DNA from: Acidimicrobiaceae bacterium
GTDB lineage: Bacteria > Actinomycetota > Acidimicrobiia > Acidimicrobiales > Acidimicrobiaceae
DNA length: 33,919 bases
Direction: 5' to 3'
NCBI GenBank assembly: GCA_013044475.1
Contig: JABEUM010000050.1
Span: 1 to 33,919, forward strand
Both the position numbers and the translations under genes were made by a program. Under the pieces are notes generated by a model that was not told the origin of the DNA, did not search any database, and saw only the letters and a program-made list of their open reading frames with translations. Of this stretch, positions 9,727-19,650 are shown in pieces. Positions within the stretch are counted from its first letter, which is position 1. Every line of letters begins with the position of its first letter.

Positions 9727-12700
9727 AGCGCCTGGTGGTAGGATTGGATCGATCGGACATCAAACGGCGACTTCCTGCCCTCTCTGATTCCAGACGCGGC
9801 TGCCTTTGCGGCGGCCAGGGTCGTCAGGCATGCGACGTGGTTTTTTAGCGCAGCGCTCCTGATTCGATATCCGTCCGCCCTGGGCGTATTACCCCTAGGA
9901 GTATTTACGACAAGTACAACGCGTCCAGAGGATATCAGTTCTACTGCGTCGTAATGCCCTTGTGGCCTATCGCTTCGGGCTTCGCCGATCGAGCGCTTTT
10001 CGTCGGTGACCTTTGCGACTAAAATTCCGACCTCCACCCCGTGCTCTTCGAGCGACTTAGAAGTCCCGATGGTAGCGGCCAACTCGAATCCAAGGTCCCG
10101 AAATGCCTTCGCCACCTCAACTCCGTGATCCTTGTCCCGATCCGAGAGCGAAAATAGCACCACTCCTGAGTCGGCCAATCCCGATCCCGCGGCGAGTTGG
10201 CTCTTTGAAAATGCCATCGGAAAGCTTCTATCGATCCCCATGACCTCGCCAGTTGAACGCATCTCCGGGCCGAGGAGGGTGTCGGAGGTTGGAAATCTGG
10301 AAAAGGGCAGCACGGCCTCTTTGACTGCTACGTGGTCAATCGAAGAGGGAGGATCGAATATCTTGTCCTGCCGTAGTTCGTCGAGGGTCTTTCCCGCCAT
10401 TACCAAAGCGGCGAGCTTCGCTAAGGGCACTCCGGTCGACTTTGCGACGAACGGAACGGTCCTAGACGCCCGTGGGTTGGCCTCGATCACATATACCTGT
10501 TCGGCCTGTACTGCGAATTGAACGTTTATGAGGCCAATGACTCCAAGTTCGTTGGCTATCAGTATTGCATAGGCCCTAATCTGCTCTATCACCTCTTCGG
10601 AGAGGGTCTGCGGAGGAATCGCACAAGCCGAATCACCGGAGTGCACCCCAGCCTCTTCGACGTGCTCCATTATTCCGCCAATATAAGTTTCTCCTGCCTT
10701 ATCCCTGACCGCGTCTACGTCGACTTCGATCGCGTCCTCCAGGAACTTGTCTATCAAAATTGGCCTGCTTGAGGGCTGGCCGCCCTCCGTCTCAAGCTCT
10801 TTGAGGCGGGAAAAGCCGTTTTTAAGTTGGTTCTCGTCGTAAACGATCTCCATCGCCCGACCGCCCAGAACGTAACTAGGTCTCAAAAGTACCGGATAGC
10901 CGATGCCCTGGACCACATCGAGGGCCTCTTTGAGGCTAAATACCGTAGCCCCAGGGGGTTGGGCAATTCCGACCCTGTCGCAGAAGTCGGACCACTGCTT
11001 GCGATCTTCAGCAAAATCTATCGCCTTAGCAGAAGTACCTAACACCCACTCTGCAGGGAGCGACGATGCCAATTTCAGCGGAGTCTGTCCCCCCAAAGAG
11101 ACGATGACACCCAAGAAGTTGGGGTTCTTCGACTCGACATCCAACACCTCCATGACCTCTTCGATCATTAAGGGCTCCATGTAAAGCCGGTCCGAAGTGT
11201 CGTAGTCGGTGGAGACCGTCTCTGGGTTGCAGTTGATCATTACCGTCTTGTATCCGGCATCCCTGAGCGCAAAGCTGGCGTGCACGCAACAGTAGTCAAA
11301 CTCAATTCCTTGCCCTATCCGATTGGGACCCGAGCCAAGGATTACCACCGTGGGCGAATCGTCGCCTTCTACCTCACTCTCGTCGTCATAGCTCGAATAG
11401 AAATATGGTGTGTAAGCTTCGAACTCGGCTGCGCAGGTATCAACGGCCTTGTAACTCGGCCTTACTCCGACAGAACGCCGGTAGGCACTGACCTCCGTCT
11501 CTTCTACCGCAAAGAGGTAAGCGAGCTGTCCATCAGAAAATCCGAGCTGCTTTGCTTCGAAGAGGAGATGGGGGCCCAACCCAGACATGCCTTGCGATGG
11601 GTCGTAAGCAGCTAGTAGTGCCTCTCGCGCACCAACTATCAGAGCGATCTGATCCAAAAACCACGGGTCGACCTTTGAGGAGTCATAGATGGCCGCAATG
11701 GGAATCTTTCGCCTAATTGCGGCCTCAATCTGAAAAACCCGATCCGACGTGGCCTTTGAAACCGCCTTGATTAGTTCGTCGTCGCTCAGTGAATCGTAGC
11801 TAGCCTCGATGGGGTCACAGTTAAGGCCAAGTCTGCCACGCTCGATTGATCGAAGAGCCTTCTGCAGAGACTCTGGAAAGCTCCGGCCGATGGCCATCGC
11901 CTCGCCGACTGACTGCATTCGAGTCCCAAGCTCATCTTCGACGCCCGGGAACTTCTCAAAAGCCCACCGCGGCACCTTGGTCACGACATAGTCGATCGAT
12001 GGCTCAAAGCTCGCTGGGGTCAGCTTTGTAATATCGTTTTGCACTTCATCGAGCGTGTATCCGACGGCAAGTTTCGTGGCAATCTTGGCTATTGGAAAGC
12101 CCGTCGCCTTCGAAGCTAGCGCCGAAGACCTCGAAACCCTCGGATTCATCTCAATCACGACCATCTCGCCTGTGCAAGGATCTATAGCGAACTGGATGTT
12201 CGAGCCACCGGTCTCAACTCCTATCCTCCTAATCACTTTGAATGCAGCGTCTCTCATCAGCTGATACTCGACATCAGATAAGGTCTGAGCAGGGGCGACG
12301 GTGATCGAATCCCCGGTGTGGACACCCATCGCGTCAAAGTTTTCGATCGAACAGACAACTACTGCGTTGTCCTTGTGATCCCTCATAACTTCGAGTTCAT
12401 ACTCTTTCCATCCGGCGATAGAACGTTCGATGAGAATCTCAGAGATCGGCGAAGCGTCGAGTCCAGCGGCGGCCAAATCGAGGAATTGATCCAGGTCGGC
12501 GGCTATTCCGGTTCCGGCTCCCCCGAGGATAAAGCTGGGTCGAATCATCACCGGGAAGCCGATGCCCTTTCCGACAATAACAGCCTCGTCAAGACTATGT
12601 GCGAAACCAGATTGCGGCGTGGAAAGCCCGATCTCTTGCATCGCTATCTTGAAAAGCTCCCTATTCTCAGCGGTGTGGATCGCCTTCTCAGAGGCACCGA

Positions 12701-13052
12701 TCAGCTCGACATTGAACTCCTCCAAGACTTTCGCCTCGACTAACTCGATGGCGAGATTGAGTGCGGTCTGACCGCCGAGGGTCGGAAGGAGTGCATCTGG
12801 CCTCTCCTTCTCGATTATCTTGGCAATTATCTTGGCATCTAGTGGCTCGATGTAGGTAGCATCAGCGAACTCGGGGTCGGTCATGATCGTCGCAGGGTTC
12901 GAGTTAACCAAAATGACCCTATAGCCCTCCGCCTTCAGTACTCGGCAAGCCTGCACTCCCGAATAGTCAAACTCACAGGCTTGACCTATGACGATCGGAC
13001 CTGACCCAATGACGAGGACCGAAGAAATGTCTTGTCGTTTAGGCACTGACAA
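9723..13052 (-). CDS. carB: Carbamoyl-phosphate synthase large subunit
   Basis: [29 protein letters not shown]...; two ATP-grasp halves; [23 protein letters not shown]. Confidence 0.99.
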   Translation of the reverse strand: MSVPKRQDISSVLVIGSGPIVIGQACEFDYSGVQACRVLKAEGYRVILVNSNPATIMTDPEFADATYIEPLDAKIIAKIIEKERPDALLPTLGGQTALNLAIELVEAKVLEEFNVELIGASEKAIHTAENRELFKIAMQEIGLSTPQSGFAHSLDEAVIVGKGIGFPVMIRPSFILGGAGTGIAADLDQFLDLAAAGLDASPISEILIERSIAGWKEYELEVMRDHKDNAVVVCSIENFDAMGVHTGDSITVAPAQTLSDVEYQLMRDAAFKVIRRIGVETGGSNIQFAIDPCTGEMVVIEMNPRVSRSSALASKATGFPIAKIATKLAVGYTLDEVQNDITKLTPASFEPSIDYVVTKVPRWAFEKFPGVEDELGTRMQSVGEAMAIGRSFPESLQKALRSIERGRLGLNCDPIEASYDSLSDDELIKAVSKATSDRVFQIEAAIRRKIPIAAIYDSSKVDPWFLDQIALIVGAREALLAAYDPSQGMSGLGPHLLFEAKQLGFSDGQLAYLFAVEETEVSAYRRSVGVRPSYKAVDTCAAEFEAYTPYFYSSYDDESEVEGDDSPTVVILGSGPNRIGQGIEFDYCCVHASFALRDAGYKTVMINCNPETVSTDYDTSDRLYMEPLMIEEVMEVLDVESKNPNFLGVIVSLGGQTPLKLASSLPAEWVLGTSAKAIDFAEDRKQWSDFCDRVGIAQPPGATVFSLKEALDVVQGIGYPVLLRPSYVLGGRAMEIVYDENQLKNGFSRLKELETEGGQPSSRPILIDKFLEDAIEVDVDAVRDKAGETYIGGIMEHVEEAGVHSGDSACAIPPQTLSEEVIEQIRAYAILIANELGVIGLINVQFAVQAEQVYVIEANPRASRTVPFVAKSTGVPLAKLAALVMAGKTLDELRQDKIFDPPSSIDHVAVKEAVLPFSRFPTSDTLLGPEMRSTGEVMGIDRSFPMAFSKSQLAAGSGLADSGVVLFSLSDRDKDHGVEVAKAFRDLGFELAATIGTSKSLEEHGVEVGILVAKVTDEKRSIGEARSDRPQGHYDAVELISSGRVVLVVNTPRGNTPRADGYRIRSAALKNHVACLTTLAAAKAAASGIREGRKSPFDVRSIQSYHQAL

Positions 13053-14175
13053 TCCCCGCTTCCATAACTTCGCTAAAACGATCGAACAGGTAATAAGAAT
13101 CGTGTGGACCGGGGCCAGCTTCGGGATGGTATTGAACCGAGAATGCCTTTAGCCTGGGGTAACTCAAGCCCTCTATCACTCCATCATTTAAGTTGGTGTG
13201 GGTAACTTCGACCTTGGTAGACATCTCGGGAAGGCTCGACTCCAAAACCGCGTAGTTGTGGTTTTGCGAGGTAACCTCGACTTTTTTAGTGCTGGTATCC
13301 GACACGGGATGATTTGCCCCGTGATGGCCAAAACCAAGCTTATAAGTTGTTCCGCCAAGGGCTCTGGCCATCAACTGGTGGCCTAGACAGATGCCAAAGG
13401 CTGGGACCCTTCCGATCAACTCAGAAATGGCATTCGTAGCGTATTCGACCGGTGCCGGATCGCCTGGGCCATTCGAAAAAAAGACCCCGTCTGGCGCCAT
13501 CGCAAGGACGTCAGTAGCGTCGGTTTGAGCAGGAACGACGGTGAGCTGAAATCTACTAGACAGTTCGCGAACCATAGAGCTTTTAATCCCAAAATCGTAG
13601 GCGACTACTTTTGGACCATCACCTTTATAGTGAACCACCCCTTTAGAGGACACCTCTTTGACTAGGTCCAGGCCGTCGGTAGTTGGTGCGGTCTTCGCTA
13701 ACTCCACAAGTTCGTCTTTAGGAAGTGTCCCAATCACTCCGGCAAGAGACCCGAATGCGCGAAGATGCCTCGTGAGTCGCCTCGTATCTAGGCCCAAGAC
13801 GAGAGGCGCCCCTTGGAGTTCCAAGATCTCGTGCAGTGGGGCCGATGCCCTCCAGTTGGAGGGGCTCGGCGTGTAGTTTCTCGCCACCACGGCCCTCGCA
13901 GAAACTCTAGTTGACTCCCAATCGAGCTCGGTAACCCCATAGTTTCCGAGATGAGGATAGGTGAACACGATCGCCTGACCAAAATAGGACGGATCGGTGA
14001 GGATCTCCTGGTAGCCGCTGAGGGAGGTGTTGAACACGAATTCAGCGGCTACGTAGTGATTTGCCCGCATCTCCTCGCCATTAGGAACCAAGTAGGCCCT
14101 AAAAGATGTACCGTCCGATAGTACTAGCCAACCCGGTTCGGCTCCTATGCGAGCGAGACTCCCGTCTAGAACCAT
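13039..14175 (-). CDS. carA: Carbamoyl-phosphate synthase small (glutaminase) subunit
   Basis: [36 protein letters not shown]; glutaminase [22 protein letters not shown]. Confidence 0.98.
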   Translation of the reverse strand: MVLDGSLARIGAEPGWLVLSDGTSFRAYLVPNGEEMRANHYVAAEFVFNTSLSGYQEILTDPSYFGQAIVFTYPHLGNYGVTELDWESTRVSARAVVARNYTPSPSNWRASAPLHEILELQGAPLVLGLDTRRLTRHLRAFGSLAGVIGTLPKDELVELAKTAPTTDGLDLVKEVSSKGVVHYKGDGPKVVAYDFGIKSSMVRELSSRFQLTVVPAQTDATDVLAMAPDGVFFSNGPGDPAPVEYATNAISELIGRVPAFGICLGHQLMARALGGTTYKLGFGHHGANHPVSDTSTKKVEVTSQNHNYAVLESSLPEMSTKVEVTHTNLNDGVIEGLSYPRLKAFSVQYHPEAGPGPHDSYYLFDRFSEVMEAGIVSA

Positions 14176-15533
14176 AATTTCCCTTCTTTTAGTATCTCTT
14201 TCCCCCGAACAAAACCCGCTACGACCTTTCCCCTCAATGTCCTTCCCTCGTAGGGGAAGTTGGTGGAATTCGAGGCGATGTCTTCAATTTTCCCAACCGA
14301 TTGCGCAGTTGGGTCGCAGATTACGATCGAAGCCTGCATATCGGGCTCTATCCCTATCCGCCTGCCGACGACCCTGGCCGCGCCTGGCCCCATCATTTCG
14401 AGTAGCCGATGAAGTCTCTGCAGCTCGTAAGGTTCCAGTCCTATCCGATCTGCCACCCGGTGGCTCCAATGGTCGGTAGCAATCGCAGTCTCCGTCGGGG
14501 ATGCCGGTGGCTCTGAGAAAGCGGTCCAGCTGGCCGAAAAGGCACTCTGGAGCCCGATCATACCGAAAGACGCCTGGCTGAATGGTCGCTGCTTGGAATG
14601 GTATGGGTGGGGCGCATGGTCAGTAGCTATTGCATCGAAGTCTCCCCTTATCGCAGATGCCACTATTGCCATCTGGGTCGACTTGGACCTAAGGGGCGGG
14701 TTGACCTTGAAACTGGTGTCAAAGTTGCAAAGGAGCGAGTCGTCCAACAGGAGGTGGTGAGGGGTTACTTCCGCTGAAATCCTAAGTCCTTCATTCCTCG
14801 CCATCCTGATGAGGTTGATGCTCTCCCGGGCCGAAACGTGAAGCACGTGCAACCTGCCCCCGGTAGCTTTCAGCAGCTCAATATCCCTCGCCACCATGGA
14901 GGATTCGGATGCTTCAGGCTCGCCGATCAGCCCTAGCCTCACCGACGTCGCCCCGAGATTCATCGAAGCGCCTTCGAAGAGGTATGGGTCTTGAGCGTGC
15001 TGAGCAACTGTGACTCCGAGAAGCTCCGACATCTTCAACGCTTCGTACATTATCTTGGTGGAGCCAACCCCGGTACCATCGTCGGTGAAGAAGCTCGCGC
15101 CGGCCTGTACTAGCGACACGAAGTCGACGAGCCTCTCTCCCTTTCGTCCAAGGGTGATCGAAGCGGCCTGATCCACCTCAATCGGGGCCTTGCGCAACTC
15201 CTCCCTCACGGCCTTCCAGATCGATACCGAATCTATCGTGGGTTCGGTATTCGCCATAGCCAAGAGGTACTGATAGCCACCGAGTAGGCCCTGTTCTGAA
15301 AGGGTGTCTATCGTCTCGGCTTCTGAGTCCCCAGGGTACCTGCTGTGGGTGTGGGTGTCATAAAAGCTCGTAGAGACGACGCAACCGGTTGCGTCAATTA
15401 CTCGACTACCGAAGGCGTCTATTGCTGGGGATACTTCGGTAATGACCTCCCCTTCGATCGCAATATCGAGGGCAAAGAGGCCAGCTGGCTTTAGTACAAG
15501 ACCGCCTTTGACGACTACCTTCTCCCCGCTCAT
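14166..15533 (-). CDS. pyrC: Dihydroorotase (class I)
   Basis: DTHTHSRYPG, FTDDGTG, VAQHAQD, LHVLHVSA, VNPPLR, IATDHAPH metal/active-site motifs. Confidence 0.95.
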   Translation of the reverse strand: MSGEKVVVKGGLVLKPAGLFALDIAIEGEVITEVSPAIDAFGSRVIDATGCVVSTSFYDTHTHSRYPGDSEAETIDTLSEQGLLGGYQYLLAMANTEPTIDSVSIWKAVREELRKAPIEVDQAASITLGRKGERLVDFVSLVQAGASFFTDDGTGVGSTKIMYEALKMSELLGVTVAQHAQDPYLFEGASMNLGATSVRLGLIGEPEASESSMVARDIELLKATGGRLHVLHVSARESINLIRMARNEGLRISAEVTPHHLLLDDSLLCNFDTSFKVNPPLRSKSTQMAIVASAIRGDFDAIATDHAPHPYHSKQRPFSQASFGMIGLQSAFSASWTAFSEPPASPTETAIATDHWSHRVADRIGLEPYELQRLHRLLEMMGPGAARVVGRRIGIEPDMQASIVICDPTAQSVGKIEDIASNSTNFPYEGRTLRGKVVAGFVRGKEILKEGKLWF

Positions 15534-15584
15534 CTACCGATCACCCTTTCGGGTTGACCCATAGGAGTTGTCATTTTCAGGTCG

Positions 15585-16571
15585 TCAGTCACCAGTTATT
15601 CCCCTTTGGGATCGCCCGTCGTCCGAAGCGGTAGCGAGGATTTTGGAAAAGACCGCCATCCTCATTAGCACTCCATTTCTAACCTGTTCAGAGATGAGGC
15701 TCCTTTCCTCTGGCAGCTTGACGGCTAATTCGACTCCACGATTTACTGGCCCTGGATGCATTACGATGCTCTTTGGCGCCATCTTCAAATAGCGCTTCTG
15801 ATCGAGCTGGAATCGCCTGGTATAGGAGTCGATCGAGGAGTGATAACCTCCCTGGATCCGCTCACGCTGGATCCTGAGTAGGTATAAGACATCGACTTCT
15901 CCGATAACTTCATCGAGATCGTAGCTGAATTCGGCGCCAAGGGCAGATGGTCGATCGACCATCATGTCGGGCGGCCCCACCAAGACTACCTTGACTCCAA
16001 AACGTCCCAAAAGGGCAGAAAGTGACCTGGCCACCCGCGAATGCAAGATGTCACCGACGATCGCTATCTTTTTAGTTGCGAGGTTTCCGACTCCCCCAAA
16101 TGCCGAAGAAAGACTAAATAGGTCTCCGAGTGCCTGAGTGGGGTGCTCGTGGCACCCATCCCCCGCATTTACAACCGCTAAGCTGGTCCAGCTCGCAATT
16201 TGAAGGGGTGCCCCCTCATTAGGATGTCGAACCACTACTGCGTCGGCTCCGAGGGCAGAAACGGTATCGCAGGTGTCCTTGAGGGATTCACCCTTTGAGA
16301 CAGAAGACGCAGACACCGCTAGATCGATTACCCTTGCACCCAGCCTCTCCGCTGCGAGGGTAAAAGAAAGTCGGGTCCGAGTGGAACCTTCAAAGAAAAG
16401 GGTCGCCACTACGAAGTCTTTCAGCTCGTCGCTGAAGCGCCTCGTCCCAAGCTCCTGCTTCCTATAGATCTCAGCCCGGCCCAGGAGATCGACGACTTCC
16501 GAATCGCTCAGATCGGAAATCTGCGTCAATGATCGCCGCCCCGAAACGGGATTCGAAAAGAACCCTGTCAA
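15585..16571 (-). CDS. pyrB: Aspartate carbamoyltransferase catalytic subunit
   Basis: FFEGSTRTRLSFTLAAERLGA, VVRHPNEGAP, HEHPTQALGDLFSL, MHPGPVNRGVEL. Confidence 0.98.
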   Translation of the reverse strand: MTGFFSNPVSGRRSLTQISDLSDSEVVDLLGRAEIYRKQELGTRRFSDELKDFVVATLFFEGSTRTRLSFTLAAERLGARVIDLAVSASSVSKGESLKDTCDTVSALGADAVVVRHPNEGAPLQIASWTSLAVVNAGDGCHEHPTQALGDLFSLSSAFGGVGNLATKKIAIVGDILHSRVARSLSALLGRFGVKVVLVGPPDMMVDRPSALGAEFSYDLDEVIGEVDVLYLLRIQRERIQGGYHSSIDSYTRRFQLDQKRYLKMAPKSIVMHPGPVNRGVELAVKLPEERSLISEQVRNGVLMRMAVFSKILATASDDGRSQRGITGD

Positions 16572-17140
16572 ATTCCCTCCCTTATCTCTTCGAGAATCAG
16601 TACGCCTTTAGGACCAACCTCTACAAATTCTGCCTTCGAAGTTGGCAGGTTCTTGCCGACGAAATCCGGCCTAATCGGAAGCTCACGGTGTCCACGATCG
16701 ACCAGTACGGCTAGTTGTATCGCCTTCGGCCTTCCCAACGCCCCTAATGCCTCTAGGGCCGCCCTGACGGTGCGACCGGTGTACAGGACGTCATCAACCA
16801 GTACTACAACACGGTCCGTAATCCCGAGATCCAGGCTCGGCCCGTCTCCAGCTTCCAAACGTGGTCTATCGTCGCGAAAAAAGCTCACATCGAGTTCGGC
16901 ACATCGCGGCGAATAGCCGTCGATCTCGAGCAGGTGGGCAGAGATCAGCTCGGCGATCCACACTCCCCCAGTTGCGAGGCCGAGGAGCACTACCTCTTTC
17001 GAGCCACGATTTCGCTCGGTGATCTCGTGGGCGATCCTTTTGATCGCCCTCTCAATGTCACCTCTAGTTAACACCTGGGCCTTAGGCCGCATAAATACCG
17101 GTGCAACTTCGCTAGAAGGCAGAGCCGAGTCGCCAGACAA
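16568..17140 (-). CDS. pyrR: PyrR bifunctional transcriptional/translational regulator and uracil phosphoribosyltransferase; probable TTG start at 17140 (ORF open to 17353)
   Basis: RGDIERAIKRIAHEITERNRG, PRPP loop VVLVDDVLYTGRTVRAAL, LVDRGHRELPIRPDFVGKNLPTS. AAGGAG Shine-Dalgarno 6 nt upstream of the in-frame TTG. Confidence 0.95.
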   Translation of the reverse strand: MSGDSALPSSEVAPVFMRPKAQVLTRGDIERAIKRIAHEITERNRGSKEVVLLGLATGGVWIAELISAHLLEIDGYSPRCAELDVSFFRDDRPRLEAGDGPSLDLGITDRVVVLVDDVLYTGRTVRAALEALGALGRPKAIQLAVLVDRGHRELPIRPDFVGKNLPTSKAEFVEVGPKGVLILEEIREGI

Positions 17141-17146
17141 ACTATT

Positions 17147-17179
17147 CTCCTTGTGCCGTGTAGACCTCTCTGGACCTAC
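17147..17179 (-). promoter_or_regulatory. Putative PyrR-binding RNA stem-loop in the pyr leader
   Basis: Minus-strand GTAGGTCCAGAGAGGTCTACACGGCACAAGGAG: hairpin GTAG...CTAC enclosing the TCCAGAGAGGT loop consensus of PyrR sites, immediately followed by the pyrR Shine-Dalgarno. Confidence 0.82.
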
Positions 17180-17257
17180 TTCACGGTTTTCTATAGAAGA
17201 TCCTATTACTGTCGAATAGTACCGACCGCACATATTTGAGGGGAACTGTCGTATCAA

Positions 17258-18790
17258 ATGATCGGGGATGAGAGGATTCCAAGCCAGAATGAAGTCACGG
17301 GACGTAAAAGTCGGCGGCATCGAATCCGCAAAGCGAAGCTGACGCTCGGCCAAAAGACCAGAAGGTCGGCACTCGTTATCCTTGTGATAATCGTCTTACT
17401 TGCTGGTGGAGTCGTATATTACGGGTTCAATCTCTACGGCCGGATCAAGAAACTGAATGTTTCCAACCTAAGCACGAACACCAATTCCCTCCAGCCTATA
17501 AATATCCTCCTCGTTGGGTCAAACTCTCGAGCTGCACTAAACGGAAAACAGGCCAAATACTTTGGAAGCGCCTCGCAGGTTGGCGGTGCCCGAAGCGACG
17601 TGACCATGATTGCTCACCTTGATCCAAAGACCCTAAAAGTCACGCTTCTTTCGATCCCGAGGGATCTCTTCGTCCCAATACCGAATTCAAAGAGTTCAAA
17701 TCGGGTAGACGACGCTCTGAACGTCTCCCCGTCCCAATTAGTAAAAACAGTCGAGCAAGACCTCGGCATCCCGATACAGCACTTCGTCGAATTGAACTTC
17801 GATACCTTCCAACAGGTGGTCCAAGCACTCGGCGGAATCAAAATGTACTTCCCGATGCCGGTGAAAGACGCCTACTCAGGTCTAAACATCACCACTACCG
17901 GATGCCTCCAGCTAAACGGTTTTCAAGCCCTTGAAGTGGTCAGGGCGAGACATCTCTACTACCAGCAGAATGGGGTCTGGATCGAGGACCCACTTGGGGA
18001 TCTAAGTCGAATAAGGCGAGACCACGAATTCTTGAAGGTGCTAGCGACCCAGGTCAAGCAGAAGGGTATCTCCAATCCTTTCACCCTCAACTCGATAGTT
18101 TCAGCTATGGTTCCCTATCTTCAGGTCGACAGCAGCTTTACCATTTCGGACATGCTGAGTCTCGCATCAAAGTTTCGACACATTAACCCCTCTGCCATTT
18201 CAAGTTTGACTCTCCCGGTAGAGTTGGTCAACAACTACGTGTATAAGGGCGCCAACTACGGTGACGTAGTTTTCCCGACCGAACCTCAGGACAGCCAAGT
18301 GATAACTAGCTTCTTGAACGGTCAAGGGACGCAGCCCTCCAAATCAAACAAGGCTCCAGTAGCGGTTTTGAATGGCAGTGGGATCGCCAATCAAGCGACA
18401 ACGGTCGCCAACACGCTCAAGGCAGACGGATACAAGATCGCCGAAGTTGGAAATACTCCCGTACTTTCTACTCCGTCCGAAACGATCATTCGGTATGAGC
18501 CCGGCTTTCTTTCCGAGGCACTCGCATTGAAATCGACCATGTCAGGTTCGATCATCATGGGACAGGCGCCGACGGTCTCTGGAGCAAAGGTCGAGATCAT
18601 AACGGGAAGCCAGCTTACGGCCTATAACTCCGCGACTTCGACCGGCTCTGGCCAATCTCCTTCGACAACGTCCGCATCGGCGGCAACCACACAGGCGGCA
18701 TCCACGGCTACGACAATCCCGATCACCGTTGCCTCTACGACCGCCAAAAATCCACTTAAGCCTTGGGACCCTAGGGCCTGTCCAGCGTAA
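17258..18790 (+). CDS. LytR-CpsA-Psr family protein with C-terminal LytR_C domain and Ser/Thr/Ala-rich tail
   Basis: N-terminal TM helix, NILLVGSNSR...GGARSDVTMIAHLDPKTLKVTLLSIPRDLFV, VRARHLYY, LytR_C-like APVAVLNGSGIANQATTVANTLKADGYKI. Confidence 0.92.
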   Translation: MIGDERIPSQNEVTGRKSRRHRIRKAKLTLGQKTRRSALVILVIIVLLAGGVVYYGFNLYGRIKKLNVSNLSTNTNSLQPINILLVGSNSRAALNGKQAKYFGSASQVGGARSDVTMIAHLDPKTLKVTLLSIPRDLFVPIPNSKSSNRVDDALNVSPSQLVKTVEQDLGIPIQHFVELNFDTFQQVVQALGGIKMYFPMPVKDAYSGLNITTTGCLQLNGFQALEVVRARHLYYQQNGVWIEDPLGDLSRIRRDHEFLKVLATQVKQKGISNPFTLNSIVSAMVPYLQVDSSFTISDMLSLASKFRHINPSAISSLTLPVELVNNYVYKGANYGDVVFPTEPQDSQVITSFLNGQGTQPSKSNKAPVAVLNGSGIANQATTVANTLKADGYKIAEVGNTPVLSTPSETIIRYEPGFLSEALALKSTMSGSIIMGQAPTVSGAKVEIITGSQLTAYNSATSTGSGQSPSTTSASAATTQAASTATTIPITVASTTAKNPLKPWDPRACPA

Positions 18791-19579
18791 CAAAGGTTAG
18801 TAAGTCGGCAATATTCAGCCTTCAGCTCAAAAGGTGCGGGCAATGGCTATCTCCGAACCCAGCAGTTCGCCGATGATGCAGCCGAAAAGTGTTTCCGTGG
18901 CGCAGCTGACGAGTAGATTCCCAAGAGACTGTCTCTATCCGAGCTGTATGGCCTTGCCACCATGCTTACAGCTGGCTAATTTCTGAAGGCTACGCAGTAT
19001 CACGACGTGAGCTGTCCGAAACCTGGAGGTGAATCCCTCTCCGCTCTTCAGGATGGAATCTTTCGGCACTTCTTGATAACTGTCCCCGAAGCGCTAAGAG
19101 TCAGGCTCACCTGCGAGAAGTAGGTAGTACAGCGTTATTCAACGGCCATTTCCCTCATGAGCTACAGATGATAGGTAATAGGTCAGACAACCAGAGAGTC
19201 CTCAAGTCGACAAGCTTTACTGAGAGATGCATGTCACCTGCGAGAGCGAATCGAGCTAGGCGGAGAATGATCAATTTACGGCCGCTCGTCGCCTCTTGGC
19301 TCAAACGTTATGATCCATAACTCCAGGGCACTTGGATGTCAAAATCCGCAAAAAATAATGCTGCATCACTTTTCTGCAAGCCAATCACATTGATCGGGAT
19401 GCTCAAACAGTTAAAAGCTATCGCGGTCTCTCAGGATGGTAGAAGCGAATCGGTATCGAAGCAGCGACGGCCGTACAGACCGTCCTCCCTTTCTTGAGCT
19501 CGGCTTCGAACTAGCTACTGCTTGGACCGCATATAACACGTTGATCTCGCCCCAGTCCACAATCGGATGGAATATAAAG

Positions 19580-19619
19580 GATCGGCGGGTTTAGCCTCGA
19601 AAGCCTAAACCCGCCGATC
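19580..19619 (-). terminator. Strong hairpin, probable terminator of the minus-strand NapH/GltD-fusion operon
   Basis: Perfect 15-bp inverted repeat GATCGGCGGGTTTAG-CCTCGAAAGC-CTAAACCCGCCGATC, 32 bp past the minus-strand stop codon. Minus-strand flank CTTTATATT is moderately T-rich. Confidence 0.75.
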
Positions 19620-19650
19620 TGGGACGTGTTGGAGATATTTAGATCTACTG

